Under the pieces are notes generated by a model. It ran no database searches, was not told the DNA's origin, and saw only the letters and a list, made by a program, of their open reading frames with translations. Positions 9,723-18,223 of a DNA stretch of 64,000 bases are shown here, one piece after another; the stretch's first letter is position 1, and every line of letters starts with the position of its first letter. The translations under genes were made by a program, and so were the position numbers. This DNA is from a bacterium (GTDB lineage Bacteria; Zhuqueibacterota; QNDG01; DSAB01), in assembly GCA_016931965.1 (NCBI GenBank), contig JAFGDT010000115.1, forward strand, positions 78,600-142,599, read 5' to 3'.

Positions 9723-10391
9723 TTATCGACTATGATTCTGACAGGTTGATAAATCGAACGAATACCGAAGACGTTTGATGCCAAATTCCGTATAGACATA
9801 TTCCAATTGCATACCCAATTTTTCATTGAATTTTTGGGTTGATTCATTTTCAATTTCCACACTTGCTTCATATCTTGAAATCCCCTTCTGGATAAGATAA
9901 TCATGAAAATGGGTCATCAGTTTTTTCCCGATCCCGAGTTTTTGGTAGGGTGGATTGACCGCCAAAAAAACAAGTTCTGATTCACAACCCGTTTGATGTC
10001 GATAAGTTCTGTAAAAAATAACTTTCAATAATAATCCAATTTTTTGGGGTTTTTTGAAAATCAGCCGAAACATTTGATACACAATGGGAAAGGCTCGCCT
10101 GAGAGCCACATCTTTATAAAGTGTCGATATGGCAGTTGTCCCGAATACAAATCCGGCTATTTTATTTTCTCTGAAATCAACAAAACCGAAATTATGTTCT
10201 GATTTTAAAGCCGTTTCGTAAAAAAGATGGATCATTGGATAACCCAGTTCTTGAAGCAATCCAGGAATCAAATCGGCATGAAGGACCGAGACTTCTTGAC
10301 TGTGATTCGGTTTTAATACTGTAATGGAGTTTCTGATATCCATTTCTCTATTCGGCATAAAAACGATAACAGGGGACCTATTTTTGCACAT
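9723..10391 (-). CDS. GNAT-family N-acetyltransferase
   Basis: A protein of up to 222 residues. The C-terminal half has the GNAT acetyl-CoA motif, with the strand ELVFLAVNPPYQKLGIGKKLM followed by the substrate-side segment YEASVEIENESTQKFNEKLGMQ. The start is uncertain: Met1, Met12 and Met17 are all possible and none has a good ribosome site. It precedes the FemAB-like gene by 58 bp. The substrate is unknown. Confidence 0.75.
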   Translation of the reverse strand: MCKNRSPVIVFMPNREMDIRNSITVLKPNHSQEVSVLHADLIPGLLQELGYPMIHLFYETALKSEHNFGFVDFRENKIAGFVFGTTAISTLYKDVALRRAFPIVYQMFRLIFKKPQKIGLLLKVIFYRTYRHQTGCESELVFLAVNPPYQKLGIGKKLMTHFHDYLIQKGISRYEASVEIENESTQKFNEKLGMQLEYVYTEFGIKRLRYSFDLSTCQNHSR

Positions 10392-10464
10392 TCTGTTATA
10401 CCATAAAACTTCATTTGGTTGCTTTATTCAGAAAGATAAAAAGTGCAACGTTATGATTGACTAT

Positions 10465-11514
10465 TCAGGATTTCAGTCGCTTCAGAATGATAAGGGAAAG
10501 ATCGTCGCTAATTTTAGCATCACCGATAAATCGATCGACTTCCTGAATAATGTGTTGTCCCATCTCTTTCACAGAAAGATACTCTGTAACTTTCAGAAAT
10601 TCCCATAACCGCCTTTCACCAAAAAATTCGTCTTCCGCATTGCGCGCTTCTGTAATTCCATCCGAATAAACTACAAATACATCTTCCGGTTTCAGTTCTA
10701 TGCATTGATCTTGAAAGGTTATATTCTTTTTCAAGCCCAGAGCTGCCGTTCCATGATCAATTTCTTTTACCGTCTTATTTTGTACAATCAAAGGGGGTAA
10801 ATGGCCAGCGTTCAGAATGTGTATCGTTCCATTATCCGGTTTCAGTTCAAAATAAACCAGCGAAATAAAACGTTCGGGAAGACCGTCCCGACAGAATATT
10901 GCATTCAAATGTTTTCCCAATTTCGTAAGTGAACGAAATTGGGGCGCTATGGCTCTTATTGTGGCTTGTAATTTTGCCATAAAAAGAGCCGCACCCAATC
11001 CTTTACCTGCCACATCTCCCAAAGCGATACCCAATCTGTTATCAGGAAACTTCAAATAATCAACCAGATCACCCCCAACTTCTCTGGCAGGGCGTGTGAA
11101 TAGCCAGATATCCCAACCTTTCAATTCAGGATTTTTTTTGGGCATAAGTGCAAACTGCACAGCACGACCTGCTTCAAGTTCATTGTGCGCAAGAAGTTTA
11201 TCTTTAAGTTCAAGCATGAGTACTAACAAAAGGATAATAAAGCCGAATCCTTTTAATCCTGGATCTATTCGGAAATGACCAACGGTAAAGGTGATATTAA
11301 AACTGAAAAATAGGACCAGACTAATAATCAGCAAGATTCGTCGGACTGGAGCAAGCTTATATAAGAGACTTTTAAAAAGCCAGATGAGAAGGGATAGCCA
11401 CCTCCTCAAACGACTCATATGGGTTAATCGATCCCGTGCTTCCTGGTTGAGGTAAAACTGATAAATATCTTTTAAATCCTGGCGGATTGTGTGTTTAAAC
11501 TCACCTTTTTGCAT
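10465..11514 (-). CDS. Membrane-anchored SpoIIE/RsbU-type PP2C serine phosphatase
   Basis: A 349-residue protein with two hydrophobic segments at about 60-105 and a cytoplasmic PP2C-like (SpoIIE) domain from about 115 to the end. Metal-binding motifs are visible: REVGGDLVDY, GDVAGKGLGAALFMA, LNAGHLPPL, YSDGITEARN and DDLSLIILK. Such enzymes dephosphorylate anti-anti-sigma proteins or relay two-component input in the partner-switching pathway. There is no HAMP, PAS or receiver domain, so the input is probably the membrane part or a partner. No RsbV/RsbW gene lies in the window. It sits between a NifU-like gene and the GNAT gene, all on the same strand. Confidence 0.88.
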   Translation of the reverse strand: MQKGEFKHTIRQDLKDIYQFYLNQEARDRLTHMSRLRRWLSLLIWLFKSLLYKLAPVRRILLIISLVLFFSFNITFTVGHFRIDPGLKGFGFIILLLVLMLELKDKLLAHNELEAGRAVQFALMPKKNPELKGWDIWLFTRPAREVGGDLVDYLKFPDNRLGIALGDVAGKGLGAALFMAKLQATIRAIAPQFRSLTKLGKHLNAIFCRDGLPERFISLVYFELKPDNGTIHILNAGHLPPLIVQNKTVKEIDHGTAALGLKKNITFQDQCIELKPEDVFVVYSDGITEARNAEDEFFGERRLWEFLKVTEYLSVKEMGQHIIQEVDRFIGDAKISDDLSLIILKRLKS

Positions 11515-11537
11515 ATCATGCCTAATGTTTACAGAAT

Positions 11538-11572
11538 CTGTCGAGGAATATCAAAATAATATTCCGCGACAG
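11538..11572. other. 35-bp inverted repeat between the phosphatase and NifU-like genes
   Basis: CTGTCG-a-GGAATAT (11538-11551) and ATATTCC-g-CGACAG (11559-11572) are complementary across a 7-base loop, with one A/G mismatch. On the minus strand it lies downstream of the NifU-like gene and just upstream of the phosphatase gene. There is no T-run after it, so it is a weak terminator at best. It may instead be an RNA hairpin in the leader of the phosphatase message. Confidence 0.55.
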
Positions 11573-11660
11573 ACATTGATAACATTGGAAACGCTTTTTA
11601 AACAATATGGATCATACAGTGAAAAGATTGTCGGAATGTAATCAAAATGCACTTATCCAA

Positions 11661-11885
11661 TTAATTGACAGACTCCACGGATTTGATTTCAGGGATTTCC
11701 TCTTTCAGAATTTTCTCTATCCCTATTTTTAGCGTCATCTGGGACATGGGACATCCCCTGCATGCTCCCTGGAGTCGTACCTTAACCACACCATCTTCAA
11801 CATCAATTAGCTCAACATCACCCCCGTCTGCCTGAAGTGAAGGTCTAATTTTTTCAAGTATTTTATCAACCTGTTCTTTTATCAT
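11661..11885 (-). CDS. NifU-like iron-sulfur scaffold protein (Nfu domain)
   Basis: A 74-residue stand-alone Nfu domain. It has ILEKIRPSLQADGGDVEL at the start and the cluster-binding pair GACRGCPMS (Cys42 and Cys45), followed by a typical amphipathic C-terminal helix. Nfu proteins carry a 4Fe-4S cluster between two subunits and pass it to apo-enzymes. Full length for this short form. AGGAG lies a few bases before the ATG. It follows alr by 52 bp on the same strand; no other Fe-S assembly genes are in the window. Confidence 0.92.
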   Translation of the reverse strand: MIKEQVDKILEKIRPSLQADGGDVELIDVEDGVVKVRLQGACRGCPMSQMTLKIGIEKILKEEIPEIKSVESVN

Positions 11886-11937
11886 TTTATTTCTCCTATG
11901 TTATGAAAATGATACAATTGTTCACTGATACCTATAC

Positions 11938-13077
11938 CTACTGAACCACAACACGGGGAATACGATCATTGATACGTGTGGTCACTTCATAATTGATTGT
12001 ACCTGCCCATTGTGCAAATACCTCTGCAGATATCGTTTCGTTCCCACTTTGGCCGATTAAAATCACTTCATCTTCGATGCTGACATTGGGAATATCTGTC
12101 ACTTCAACCATGATCATATTCATACAGATTCTTCCCCGAATGGGTGCTCTCTTCCCACGAATCAGGACATAACCTGTAGAGATTCCTCTGTCATATCCAT
12201 CATAGTAGCCAACAGGGAGAATAGCCAGTTTTGTCTTGTGGCTGGTTTGGTAAGTACATCCATAGCCGATGTATTCTCCAACCGGTACAGTTTTGACCTG
12301 AGCAATTTTTGTTTTCCAAGTTAATACAGGAACCAGTTTATATCCTTGATGACGTTCCTGTTGATACGAAACATATGTTTCGTTCGACGGCCACATACCG
12401 TAACTCGAGATACCGATCCGAACCATTTGAAAATAAATTTTTGGGAAAAGTAAAGTAGCAGCCGAATTGGCACAATGTTGAATGGGAATGTGAATGTTTG
12501 CGTTTGCCAGCTTGGATATCGATTTTTTAAAGCGCTGTATCTGTAGCATGGCATACGAATGATCTGTTGTATCTTCGATATTGGCAAAATGGGTGGACAA
12601 TCCTTCCATTTCAATGTACCGATATTTCTGAATGGCTTTCGCAAAATCGACCAGATCATTGAGCAATACACCCTGTCTGTTTGTACCTGTTTCGACCTTG
12701 ATGTGGACAGGTGTTTTCTTTTTCAAGCGTTCGGAGACCTTTCCAATTCGCTCAACCGTTTCATGATTGTAAACAACAATCCTGCAATTGAGTTTCAAAG
12801 CCTCTCTTATACCTTCAAGAGAGACATAACCGACAATCAGAATGGGCGACGGGATTCCGGACTGTCGAAGGGCTCTGGCTTCGTACAAACTGTTTACAGA
12901 CAGCCAATCCACACCTGCTTTTAACATCAATTGAGAACTTTCGATCATACCATGCCCATATGCATTGGCTTTCACACATGTGCAGAGTAACACATTCGGT
13001 CCGATCAGTCGCCGAAATTGTTGGATATTATGGTTCAGTGCTTTTTTGGATATCTCTACCCACGTCAGTTCACTCAT
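11938..13077 (-). CDS. alr: Alanine racemase
   Basis: A 379-residue PLP enzyme that interconverts L- and D-alanine for peptidoglycan. The PLP lysine lies in CVKANAYGHG (Lys36), the second catalytic residue is the tyrosine in IGYGCTYQT (about 271), and VGYYDGYDRG and GRICMNMIMVEV are also family signatures. Length is normal for Alr. GGAAATTCG precedes the ATG. The start is supported by alignment to the family N-terminus TWVEISKKALNHNI. It heads a minus-strand run with the NifU-like and phosphatase genes; the 232-bp gap before it probably holds its promoter. Confidence 0.95.
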   Translation of the reverse strand: MSELTWVEISKKALNHNIQQFRRLIGPNVLLCTCVKANAYGHGMIESSQLMLKAGVDWLSVNSLYEARALRQSGIPSPILIVGYVSLEGIREALKLNCRIVVYNHETVERIGKVSERLKKKTPVHIKVETGTNRQGVLLNDLVDFAKAIQKYRYIEMEGLSTHFANIEDTTDHSYAMLQIQRFKKSISKLANANIHIPIQHCANSAATLLFPKIYFQMVRIGISSYGMWPSNETYVSYQQERHQGYKLVPVLTWKTKIAQVKTVPVGEYIGYGCTYQTSHKTKLAILPVGYYDGYDRGISTGYVLIRGKRAPIRGRICMNMIMVEVTDIPNVSIEDEVILIGQSGNETISAEVFAQWAGTINYEVTTRINDRIPRVVVQ

Positions 13078-13300
13078 CGAATTTCCATTTATATATTAAA
13101 ATGACTGTTCACCAGATCATCTTATTCGTACTCTCTTCTTCCATCCCAGTGCCGTTACAATGCCATTAAGATAATTTAAAAATATGGTTAATGCAACAAC
13201 TGTAGTGCTTTCTGTGCTTAGAAAAAAAATAACAGTGAGATCCTGCATGATAGATTGCTAGGCGGTTTAATCTTATTTTAAAAACTATTTTTCAATAAAT

Positions 13301-13336
13301 GAAAAACAATCACAAGAAATAAAAAGCTGTGATTGT
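13301..13336 (-). terminator. Candidate intrinsic terminator overlapping the stop of the outer-membrane gene
   Basis: On the minus strand ACAATCACA pairs with TGTGATTGT across a 13-base loop and is followed by TTTTTC. The stem includes the stop codon region of the 13310-13987 gene. The stem is AT-rich, so strength is uncertain. Confidence 0.5.
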
Positions 13337-13987
13337 AATCTTAGGCCCGCTGAAATCTTCAACGCCTCCCAGAGCTTCTTTGAAGTGTACCAAATGGTAC
13401 TGGAAAGACATACCTAATCCCAATTTCCCCGTAATGACCAGATCAAATCCTGCTCCGAGACTCGCACCCCAGCCAGCTCTTGCTTTTCGCAGTCTTGCTC
13501 CAAAGGGCGTGGTCTCATTTTCAATACCCCAATAAACACCCCCCCCGTACATCACATAGGCTGATAGCTTGTAATCCGGAACAAGCCAGTATTTCAGATC
13601 CACACAGAGGGGATGAAGCGTTAAAGAATGGACGGTTTCTGTTTCTTCAAGATCACGCAATGACCAGTAACCCAGGGAAAACCGTACACCCAACTCCCCG
13701 GCGAGTGGCGTTGATAATGCAAAACCGTAAAAGGGTGTGGCACCAGCGGCTCCAAATGTATCGAAACGGGGTTCGTCATTTAAACTGTGTGGTTGCCAGT
13801 TTCCGATTTCAAAAGCAAGGGAGATTCGTTTATATCTGTCCGGGTCCTGTGAATAGACACGATGAGTAAAAATGAACAAAAACAGCATCAGTCCCCAAAA
13901 AGCCGGATGATGTTGAATAGGATATCTATATTTGTAAAACCGATTTGTTTGCATAGATTTGTTTTTTGAAAACAGTAAATCGATCAT
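13310..13987 (-). CDS. Predicted outer-membrane beta-barrel protein, coupled to DUF3467 gene
   Basis: A 225-residue protein with a long polar N-terminus, one hydrophobic segment (FWGLMLFLFIFTHRVYSQ, about 30-47) ending in a plausible signal cleavage site, then alternating strands rich in Gly and aromatic residues and a terminal phenylalanine-leucine (ITAFYFL), as in small outer-membrane barrels. The start codon overlaps the stop of the DUF3467 gene as ATGA, which supports Met1 rather than Met12 and implies translational coupling. No specific family is recognised. Function unknown. Confidence 0.65.
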   Translation of the reverse strand: MIDLLFSKNKSMQTNRFYKYRYPIQHHPAFWGLMLFLFIFTHRVYSQDPDRYKRISLAFEIGNWQPHSLNDEPRFDTFGAAGATPFYGFALSTPLAGELGVRFSLGYWSLRDLEETETVHSLTLHPLCVDLKYWLVPDYKLSAYVMYGGGVYWGIENETTPFGARLRKARAGWGASLGAGFDLVITGKLGLGMSFQYHLVHFKEALGGVEDFSGPKITITAFYFL

Positions 13988-14307
13988 TTCTTTTTATCAA
14001 CTTCAATTGATGGTTTGAAACCAAATTGTTTTCCGTGTTCGCCGCCAATAATCTTGATCTCACCATATTCCTTTTCAAATTTTTCAATATTCTCATTAAG
14101 AGCCTTAGACAGCGACTTGGCATGTTGCGGTGTCATGATGACACGGGCATACACTTTGGTTTTGGGTACTCCTGGAAGCATCCGTGTAAAATCCAGTACA
14201 AACTCCGCGGGCGAGTGACTGATCAATACCAGGTTGGAATAAATCCCTTCTGCTTCCTTTTCTCCCAGTTCCACATTGATCTGATGGGTTCCCGTTGGCT
14301 GATTCAT
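13984..14307 (-). CDS. DUF3467 family protein
   Basis: A 107-residue protein. The central segment GIYSNLVLISHSPAEFVLDF followed by RVIMTPQHAKSLSKALNENI is the DUF3467 signature, a small soluble family of unknown role found in diverse bacteria. It has a Lys-rich tail and no signal peptide. It is the first gene after a good minus-strand promoter and its stop overlaps the start of the outer-membrane gene (ATGA). How a cytoplasmic protein relates to a coupled envelope protein is unclear. Confidence 0.88.
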   Translation of the reverse strand: MNQPTGTHQINVELGEKEAEGIYSNLVLISHSPAEFVLDFTRMLPGVPKTKVYARVIMTPQHAKSLSKALNENIEKFEKEYGEIKIIGGEHGKQFGFKPSIEVDKKK

Positions 14308-14358
14308 CTCTATACCTCTTATTGTTCATATCCATTAAACGTTGTTTTTATTTGGTAT

Positions 14359-14387
14359 AGTATAATCATTCAAATCCACATTGTCAA
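14359..14387 (-). promoter_or_regulatory. Sigma-70-type promoter for the DUF3467 operon
   Basis: On the minus strand TTGACA (14387-14382), a 17-bp spacer and TATACT (14364-14359). It lies about 52 bp before the DUF3467 start codon. Confidence 0.7.
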
Positions 14388-14463
14388 GCCACAAAATTTA
14401 TCCTTGCTTTTATTTCTCTCTGTAGTTAGATTGCACAATCTTCCCTCTAAGCAAGAAAGAAAC

Positions 14464-15912
14464 ATGAATACAGAGCTCAAAAAGGGCGCGTTAATCGAAA
14501 TTGACATTGAGGACTTGGCTTTTGGAGGCCGTGGTGTCGCACGGTTGGATAATTTTGTCTGGTTTGTTGAGCGCGGCATACCCGGTCAGAGAGTCGCAGC
14601 ACGGATCAGACGATTGAGGAAAAATTATGGCGAGGGTGTTGTTGAACAGATTATCAAACCGTCTCCCCACCAGATTAAACCACCCTGCCCCTATTTCGGA
14701 ACCTGCGGAGGTTGTCAACTCCAACATTTACAATACGAAATTCAGGTTGAATTCAAAACAAAACAGATTCATGATATCCTTTCTCGAATCGGCGGATTTC
14801 AACAGACAGTGATTCATCCCACGCTTCCTGCTGATGAAATATATGGTTATCGGAATAAAATGGAATTTACGTTTTCAGAACGGCGATGGAAAACACAGGC
14901 CGATCCTCCAGAAAAATTAAAAGATTTTGCACTGGGTCTTCACATGCCGGGACGTTTCGACAAAGTACTGGACATTGACGGTTGCCTGCTCCAGTCGGAA
15001 AGATGCAACACCATTTTCCTCACAACAAAAAAAATGGTTCTGGAAACAAGTCTAAAACCTTATAATGAAAAAACACACGAAGGATTCTGGCGGTTTCTCG
15101 TGATAAGAGAGGGAAAACAGACAAAAGATCTTATGATCAATTTCTTTACGACAAACCAGGACGCGACAAAAGGAGAAAAGGCTCTCGATCAGATTGTCCA
15201 TCAACTGCTTGACAATGATCTTGAACCGATGACCATCCTCCACAGTAAAACGGATCGCCGCGGACAGGCGGCCGTATGTGAATCGGAACGGCTGCTTCTC
15301 GGCACAGGAAAAATCAAAGAGCGCATCCATGATAAAGTCTTTGAAATTTCACCCAGCGCCTTTTTCCAGACAAATACAATGCAGGCGCAAAAACTCTTTG
15401 ACGCGATTGCCGATCTGGCCGACTGCAGGAGATCAGACATAGTATACGATCTCTACTCGGGTACCGGTGCAATCGGAATCAGCATCGCCGACAAAGTGGA
15501 ACAGGTTCTTGGAATCGAAGTGATCGAATCGGCTGTCGTGGATGCAAAGCACAATGCGGAGCTGAACAACCTGGACAATGTACAGTTTGTTCTGGCTGAT
15601 ATGAAAAATGCACTAAAAAAGGCGGGTGATTTGATCAAAGCATATGGTGCACCTGACACGGTTATTCTTGATCCTCCACGCGGGGGCACACATCCGAGGA
15701 CAATTCAGGGACTGCTTCGTCTTTCACCGCCCAAAATTGTCTACGTCTCTTGCAATCCAACAATTTTGGCCCGTGATCTGAAGATCCTCTGTGAGCATCT
15801 CTACACACTGAAAGCTGTTCAGCCGATCGATATGTTTCCCCACACAGGTCATATTGAAGTAGTGGCCCTTTTGATCCGCAATCATGAATCGGTTTTTGTA
15901 AGGAGCTTTTGA
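14464..15912 (+). CDS. rlmD: 23S rRNA (uracil-5-)-methyltransferase, RumA/RlmD family
   Basis: A 482-residue SAM-dependent enzyme that methylates a uracil in 23S rRNA. It has an N-terminal TRAM-like RNA-binding domain (about 1-60), the iron-sulfur cysteines CPYFGTCGGC (75, 81, 84) with a fourth near 169, SAM motif VYDLYSGTGAIGISIA, DPPRGG near 402 and the catalytic cysteine in VSCNPTILARDL (Cys430). The open frame extends back to 14026, but that part overlaps the DUF3467 gene and is not protein-like. ATG at 14464 fits the family start. TrmA-like specificity cannot be fully excluded, but the Fe-S motif favours RlmD/RlmCD. Confidence 0.92.
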   Translation: MNTELKKGALIEIDIEDLAFGGRGVARLDNFVWFVERGIPGQRVAARIRRLRKNYGEGVVEQIIKPSPHQIKPPCPYFGTCGGCQLQHLQYEIQVEFKTKQIHDILSRIGGFQQTVIHPTLPADEIYGYRNKMEFTFSERRWKTQADPPEKLKDFALGLHMPGRFDKVLDIDGCLLQSERCNTIFLTTKKMVLETSLKPYNEKTHEGFWRFLVIREGKQTKDLMINFFTTNQDATKGEKALDQIVHQLLDNDLEPMTILHSKTDRRGQAAVCESERLLLGTGKIKERIHDKVFEISPSAFFQTNTMQAQKLFDAIADLADCRRSDIVYDLYSGTGAIGISIADKVEQVLGIEVIESAVVDAKHNAELNNLDNVQFVLADMKNALKKAGDLIKAYGAPDTVILDPPRGGTHPRTIQGLLRLSPPKIVYVSCNPTILARDLKILCEHLYTLKAVQPIDMFPHTGHIEVVALLIRNHESVFVRSF

Positions 15913-16499
15913 TGAAGATCACACGATTAAAAAATTCGAATCCCGAATCTGCCGATTCGGTTTCTCAAAAAGACCATCCCATATTCTATGCTTATATGAA
16001 CTCCCCAATCGGCCGTATTCTGGTAGCATCTCAGGATGACCACCTTATCCGAATTCATTTTAACAGCGGAAGAAAATCGGATTTGCTCTCCCAGCTTAAA
16101 AAAGAGCAGCCTGAAACGGTTTTTGTAGAAAACAAAAATAAAAATCAACCGATTCTCAACCAGCTCTCCGAATACTTTTCAGGAACCCGGCACCGATTTT
16201 CTATCCCTTACCGTTTTCAGGGAACGGCTTTCCAAAAATCGGTTTGGGAAGCCATATCCAGGATTCCCTATGGGCATACATCCAGCTACGGCGAGATCGC
16301 CCGTCAGATCGGCAATCCTAAAGCTTCCCGTGCGGTTGGAGGCGCCAACAAATCGAATCACCTACCGATTGTCATTCCCTGTCACAGAATCATCGGTGCA
16401 GACGGTTCCATGACCGGTTATGGAGGCAAAGAAGGTATTCCGCTGAAGATAAAACTTTTAGATCTTGAGAAGCAGAATCAAAACATGATGCGAATTTGA
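15912..16499 (+). CDS. ogt: Methylated-DNA--protein-cysteine methyltransferase
   Basis: A 195-residue DNA repair protein that removes alkyl groups from O6-alkylguanine to its own cysteine. The active-site motif is VIPCHRIIGADGS (Cys157), preceded by RIPYGHTSSYGEIARQIGNPKASRAVGGANKSN-type helix-turn-helix and arginine-finger residues. The ATG overlaps the rlmD stop (TGATG) and AAGGAG lies 7 bp before it, so it is preferred over the TTG one codon upstream. Translationally coupled to rlmD. The N-terminal domain is intact; no Ada regulatory domain. Confidence 0.93.
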   Translation: MKITRLKNSNPESADSVSQKDHPIFYAYMNSPIGRILVASQDDHLIRIHFNSGRKSDLLSQLKKEQPETVFVENKNKNQPILNQLSEYFSGTRHRFSIPYRFQGTAFQKSVWEAISRIPYGHTSSYGEIARQIGNPKASRAVGGANKSNHLPIVIPCHRIIGADGSMTGYGGKEGIPLKIKLLDLEKQNQNMMRI

Positions 16500-16815
16500 C
16501 CGATAAACACAACTGACATTTTCAATATCGAGTTAAAAAAATAACTCATATCCTCTTATTCATTTTTTAATAGTATTGAAATCCTTAAACGGACAGCATC
16601 CCTTTCCCCTGTTCTTGCAAATCAAATAAACCGGATAATCCGTTCGAACAACATTATTTCACATCGGTTCAATCCAATAAACGGGAGGAGAATTTCCTAA
16701 AAATAAATGTAGTCCTTTCACAATTTTTTTAGATCATCGATCCTCGCACGGGAACAGGAATGCCTTGGTCTGTTTAAACAGACCATTAACCATTCATACA
16801 TCGTCTGTATGTGAC
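16500..16815. other. Convergent intergenic region with no gene seen
   Basis: This 316-bp stretch lies between ogt (+) and the last sulfatase (-). It is AT-rich, no convincing open frame or terminator was found, and its only clear structure is the 20-bp palindrome at 16766. Confidence 0.6.
16766..16785. promoter_or_regulatory. Perfect 20-bp palindrome
   Basis: TGGTCTGTTTAAACAGACCA reads the same on both strands. There is no T-run on either side, so it is not a standard terminator. The size and symmetry fit a dimeric regulator site, but it lies downstream of both flanking genes, so an operator role is uncertain. Confidence 0.5.
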
Positions 16816-18207
16816 TTATTGCCAGGGTATCTCATTATATTTTTTTATTTGATTTGTTAGCGCTTCAGATAAAACATGATAAATGTCTTTTTCACGATCT
16901 GCCAAGTTATCCCTTTCCATCGGATCCGTTTCCAGGTTGTACAGCTCCATCGGCCCGCCGGGATAAGGTTCCAGCAGTTTCCACTCCCCACGCCGGATCG
17001 CATAAATGGTTCCCCCACCTTCGTATCGAATGCCGTGATAACTGCCTTCTTTTCTTCCGAAGAAAATGTCCCGCATAAGATGAGCCTGTCTTTTACCGAG
17101 CAGTGTATCTAAAAACCCAAGTCCATCGATCTCATGCGTGATCGGGATACCGGCGATTTCGGTGATTGTGGGGAATAGATCCATCGTCAATAAAACATGG
17201 TCACTGACCGATCCCGGCCTGATTTTGCCCGGCCATTTCACAGCCATCGGCACTCTGAGCCCTCCTTCATACAAAAGCTGTTTCCCGGACCGATAAGGTC
17301 CGTTGTGTGCACAATCGGCCAACAATCCGCCGTTATCACTTGTAAAAATAACAACTGTATTTCGATCCAGACCTGTCTCAGCCAGTTTCTTGAGAACAAT
17401 ACCGATATGATAGTCAAGATGCTCGATAAACGCGCAAAGGTTTGCCCTCGTGTTATTGCTCAGCCATTCCCATTCTCTATATTGTTGAACCCATTCTTCG
17501 GGAGGTTGAACAGGAGCATGCGGGGCGTTGTAGGCTATATAGAGGAAAAAGGGATTTGCCATTTCCTGACGTCCTTCCAGATAATCGCATGCCCATTCCG
17601 TAAACAGTTCAGTAGCATGACCCATTGGATGGATCTCATCTATATTCTCTCTCATATAGTTGATGCCGTGTCGCATGTGTGTGTAATAATCGTCCATCAT
17701 ATCACCGAGGAATCCCTTGAAAAAATGAAAACCTCTTTCATTGGGGAGATCGGGAGATTCCAATCCGAGATGCCACTTACCGATGAGGGCTGAATGATAA
17801 TCGGCCTGTTTCAATATTTCAGGCAACAGAAACGCATCATCGATAAGATTCCCCCATGAGTTGTTGGGATGGGTTCGAATCACACCGGGAACACCCACCA
17901 ATTCAGGATATCGTCCGGTCAGTATCGACGCCCGTGTCGGAGAACAGACGGGACAATTTGCATAAAAATTGATAAATTTCATTCCTTCATTAACCAGGCT
18001 GTCAATATGAGGCGTACGTAAATCTCCTCCCCCGAAACTGGAGAGGTCTCCGTATCCCAGATCATCAACCAATATGAGGAGGATATTGGGTGGTGGATGA
18101 TTTTCTGTTCCAGTACACCGGTACAACATCAGACCCAGTGTACTGGAAGCCATCATTTTTAAAAATGCTCTTCTGGATTCTCTTGAAGGATTTGTGGGTA
18201 CATTCAT
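16816..18207 (-). CDS. Sulfatase, S1 family, Tat-exported
   Basis: A 463-residue arylsulfatase-type enzyme. The start is ATG at 18207 with AAAGG about 10 bp upstream; the frame runs on to 18336 but that part overlaps the neighbouring gene. The N-terminus has the twin-arginine motif SRRAFLKMM then a hydrophobic stretch ending LMLYRC, so export by Tat, perhaps as a lipoprotein. NILLILVDDLGYGDLSSFGG gives metal ligands and CSPTRASILTGRYP holds the cysteine converted to formylglycine (C-x-P-x-R). HAPVQPPEE, TSDNGGLL and RSGKQLLYEGGLRVPM are further sulfatase features. Substrate unknown; context suggests sulfated glycan. Confidence 0.92.
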   Translation of the reverse strand: MNVPTNPSRESRRAFLKMMASSTLGLMLYRCTGTENHPPPNILLILVDDLGYGDLSSFGGGDLRTPHIDSLVNEGMKFINFYANCPVCSPTRASILTGRYPELVGVPGVIRTHPNNSWGNLIDDAFLLPEILKQADYHSALIGKWHLGLESPDLPNERGFHFFKGFLGDMMDDYYTHMRHGINYMRENIDEIHPMGHATELFTEWACDYLEGRQEMANPFFLYIAYNAPHAPVQPPEEWVQQYREWEWLSNNTRANLCAFIEHLDYHIGIVLKKLAETGLDRNTVVIFTSDNGGLLADCAHNGPYRSGKQLLYEGGLRVPMAVKWPGKIRPGSVSDHVLLTMDLFPTITEIAGIPITHEIDGLGFLDTLLGKRQAHLMRDIFFGRKEGSYHGIRYEGGGTIYAIRRGEWKLLEPYPGGPMELYNLETDPMERDNLADREKDIYHVLSEALTNQIKKYNEIPWQ

Positions 18208-18223
18208 AATCGTATTACCTTTT

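Noticed and set aside
13146..13161. Possible sigma-54 site before alr (TGGCATTGTAACGGCA on the minus strand)
   Set aside because: GG-N10-GC spacing is right, but the -12 box lacks the TTG and the purine position is wrong; alr is a housekeeping gene.
14026..14463. N-terminal extension of the rlmD frame
   Set aside because: It overlaps the DUF3467 gene and its promoter on the other strand, and the family start is at 14464.
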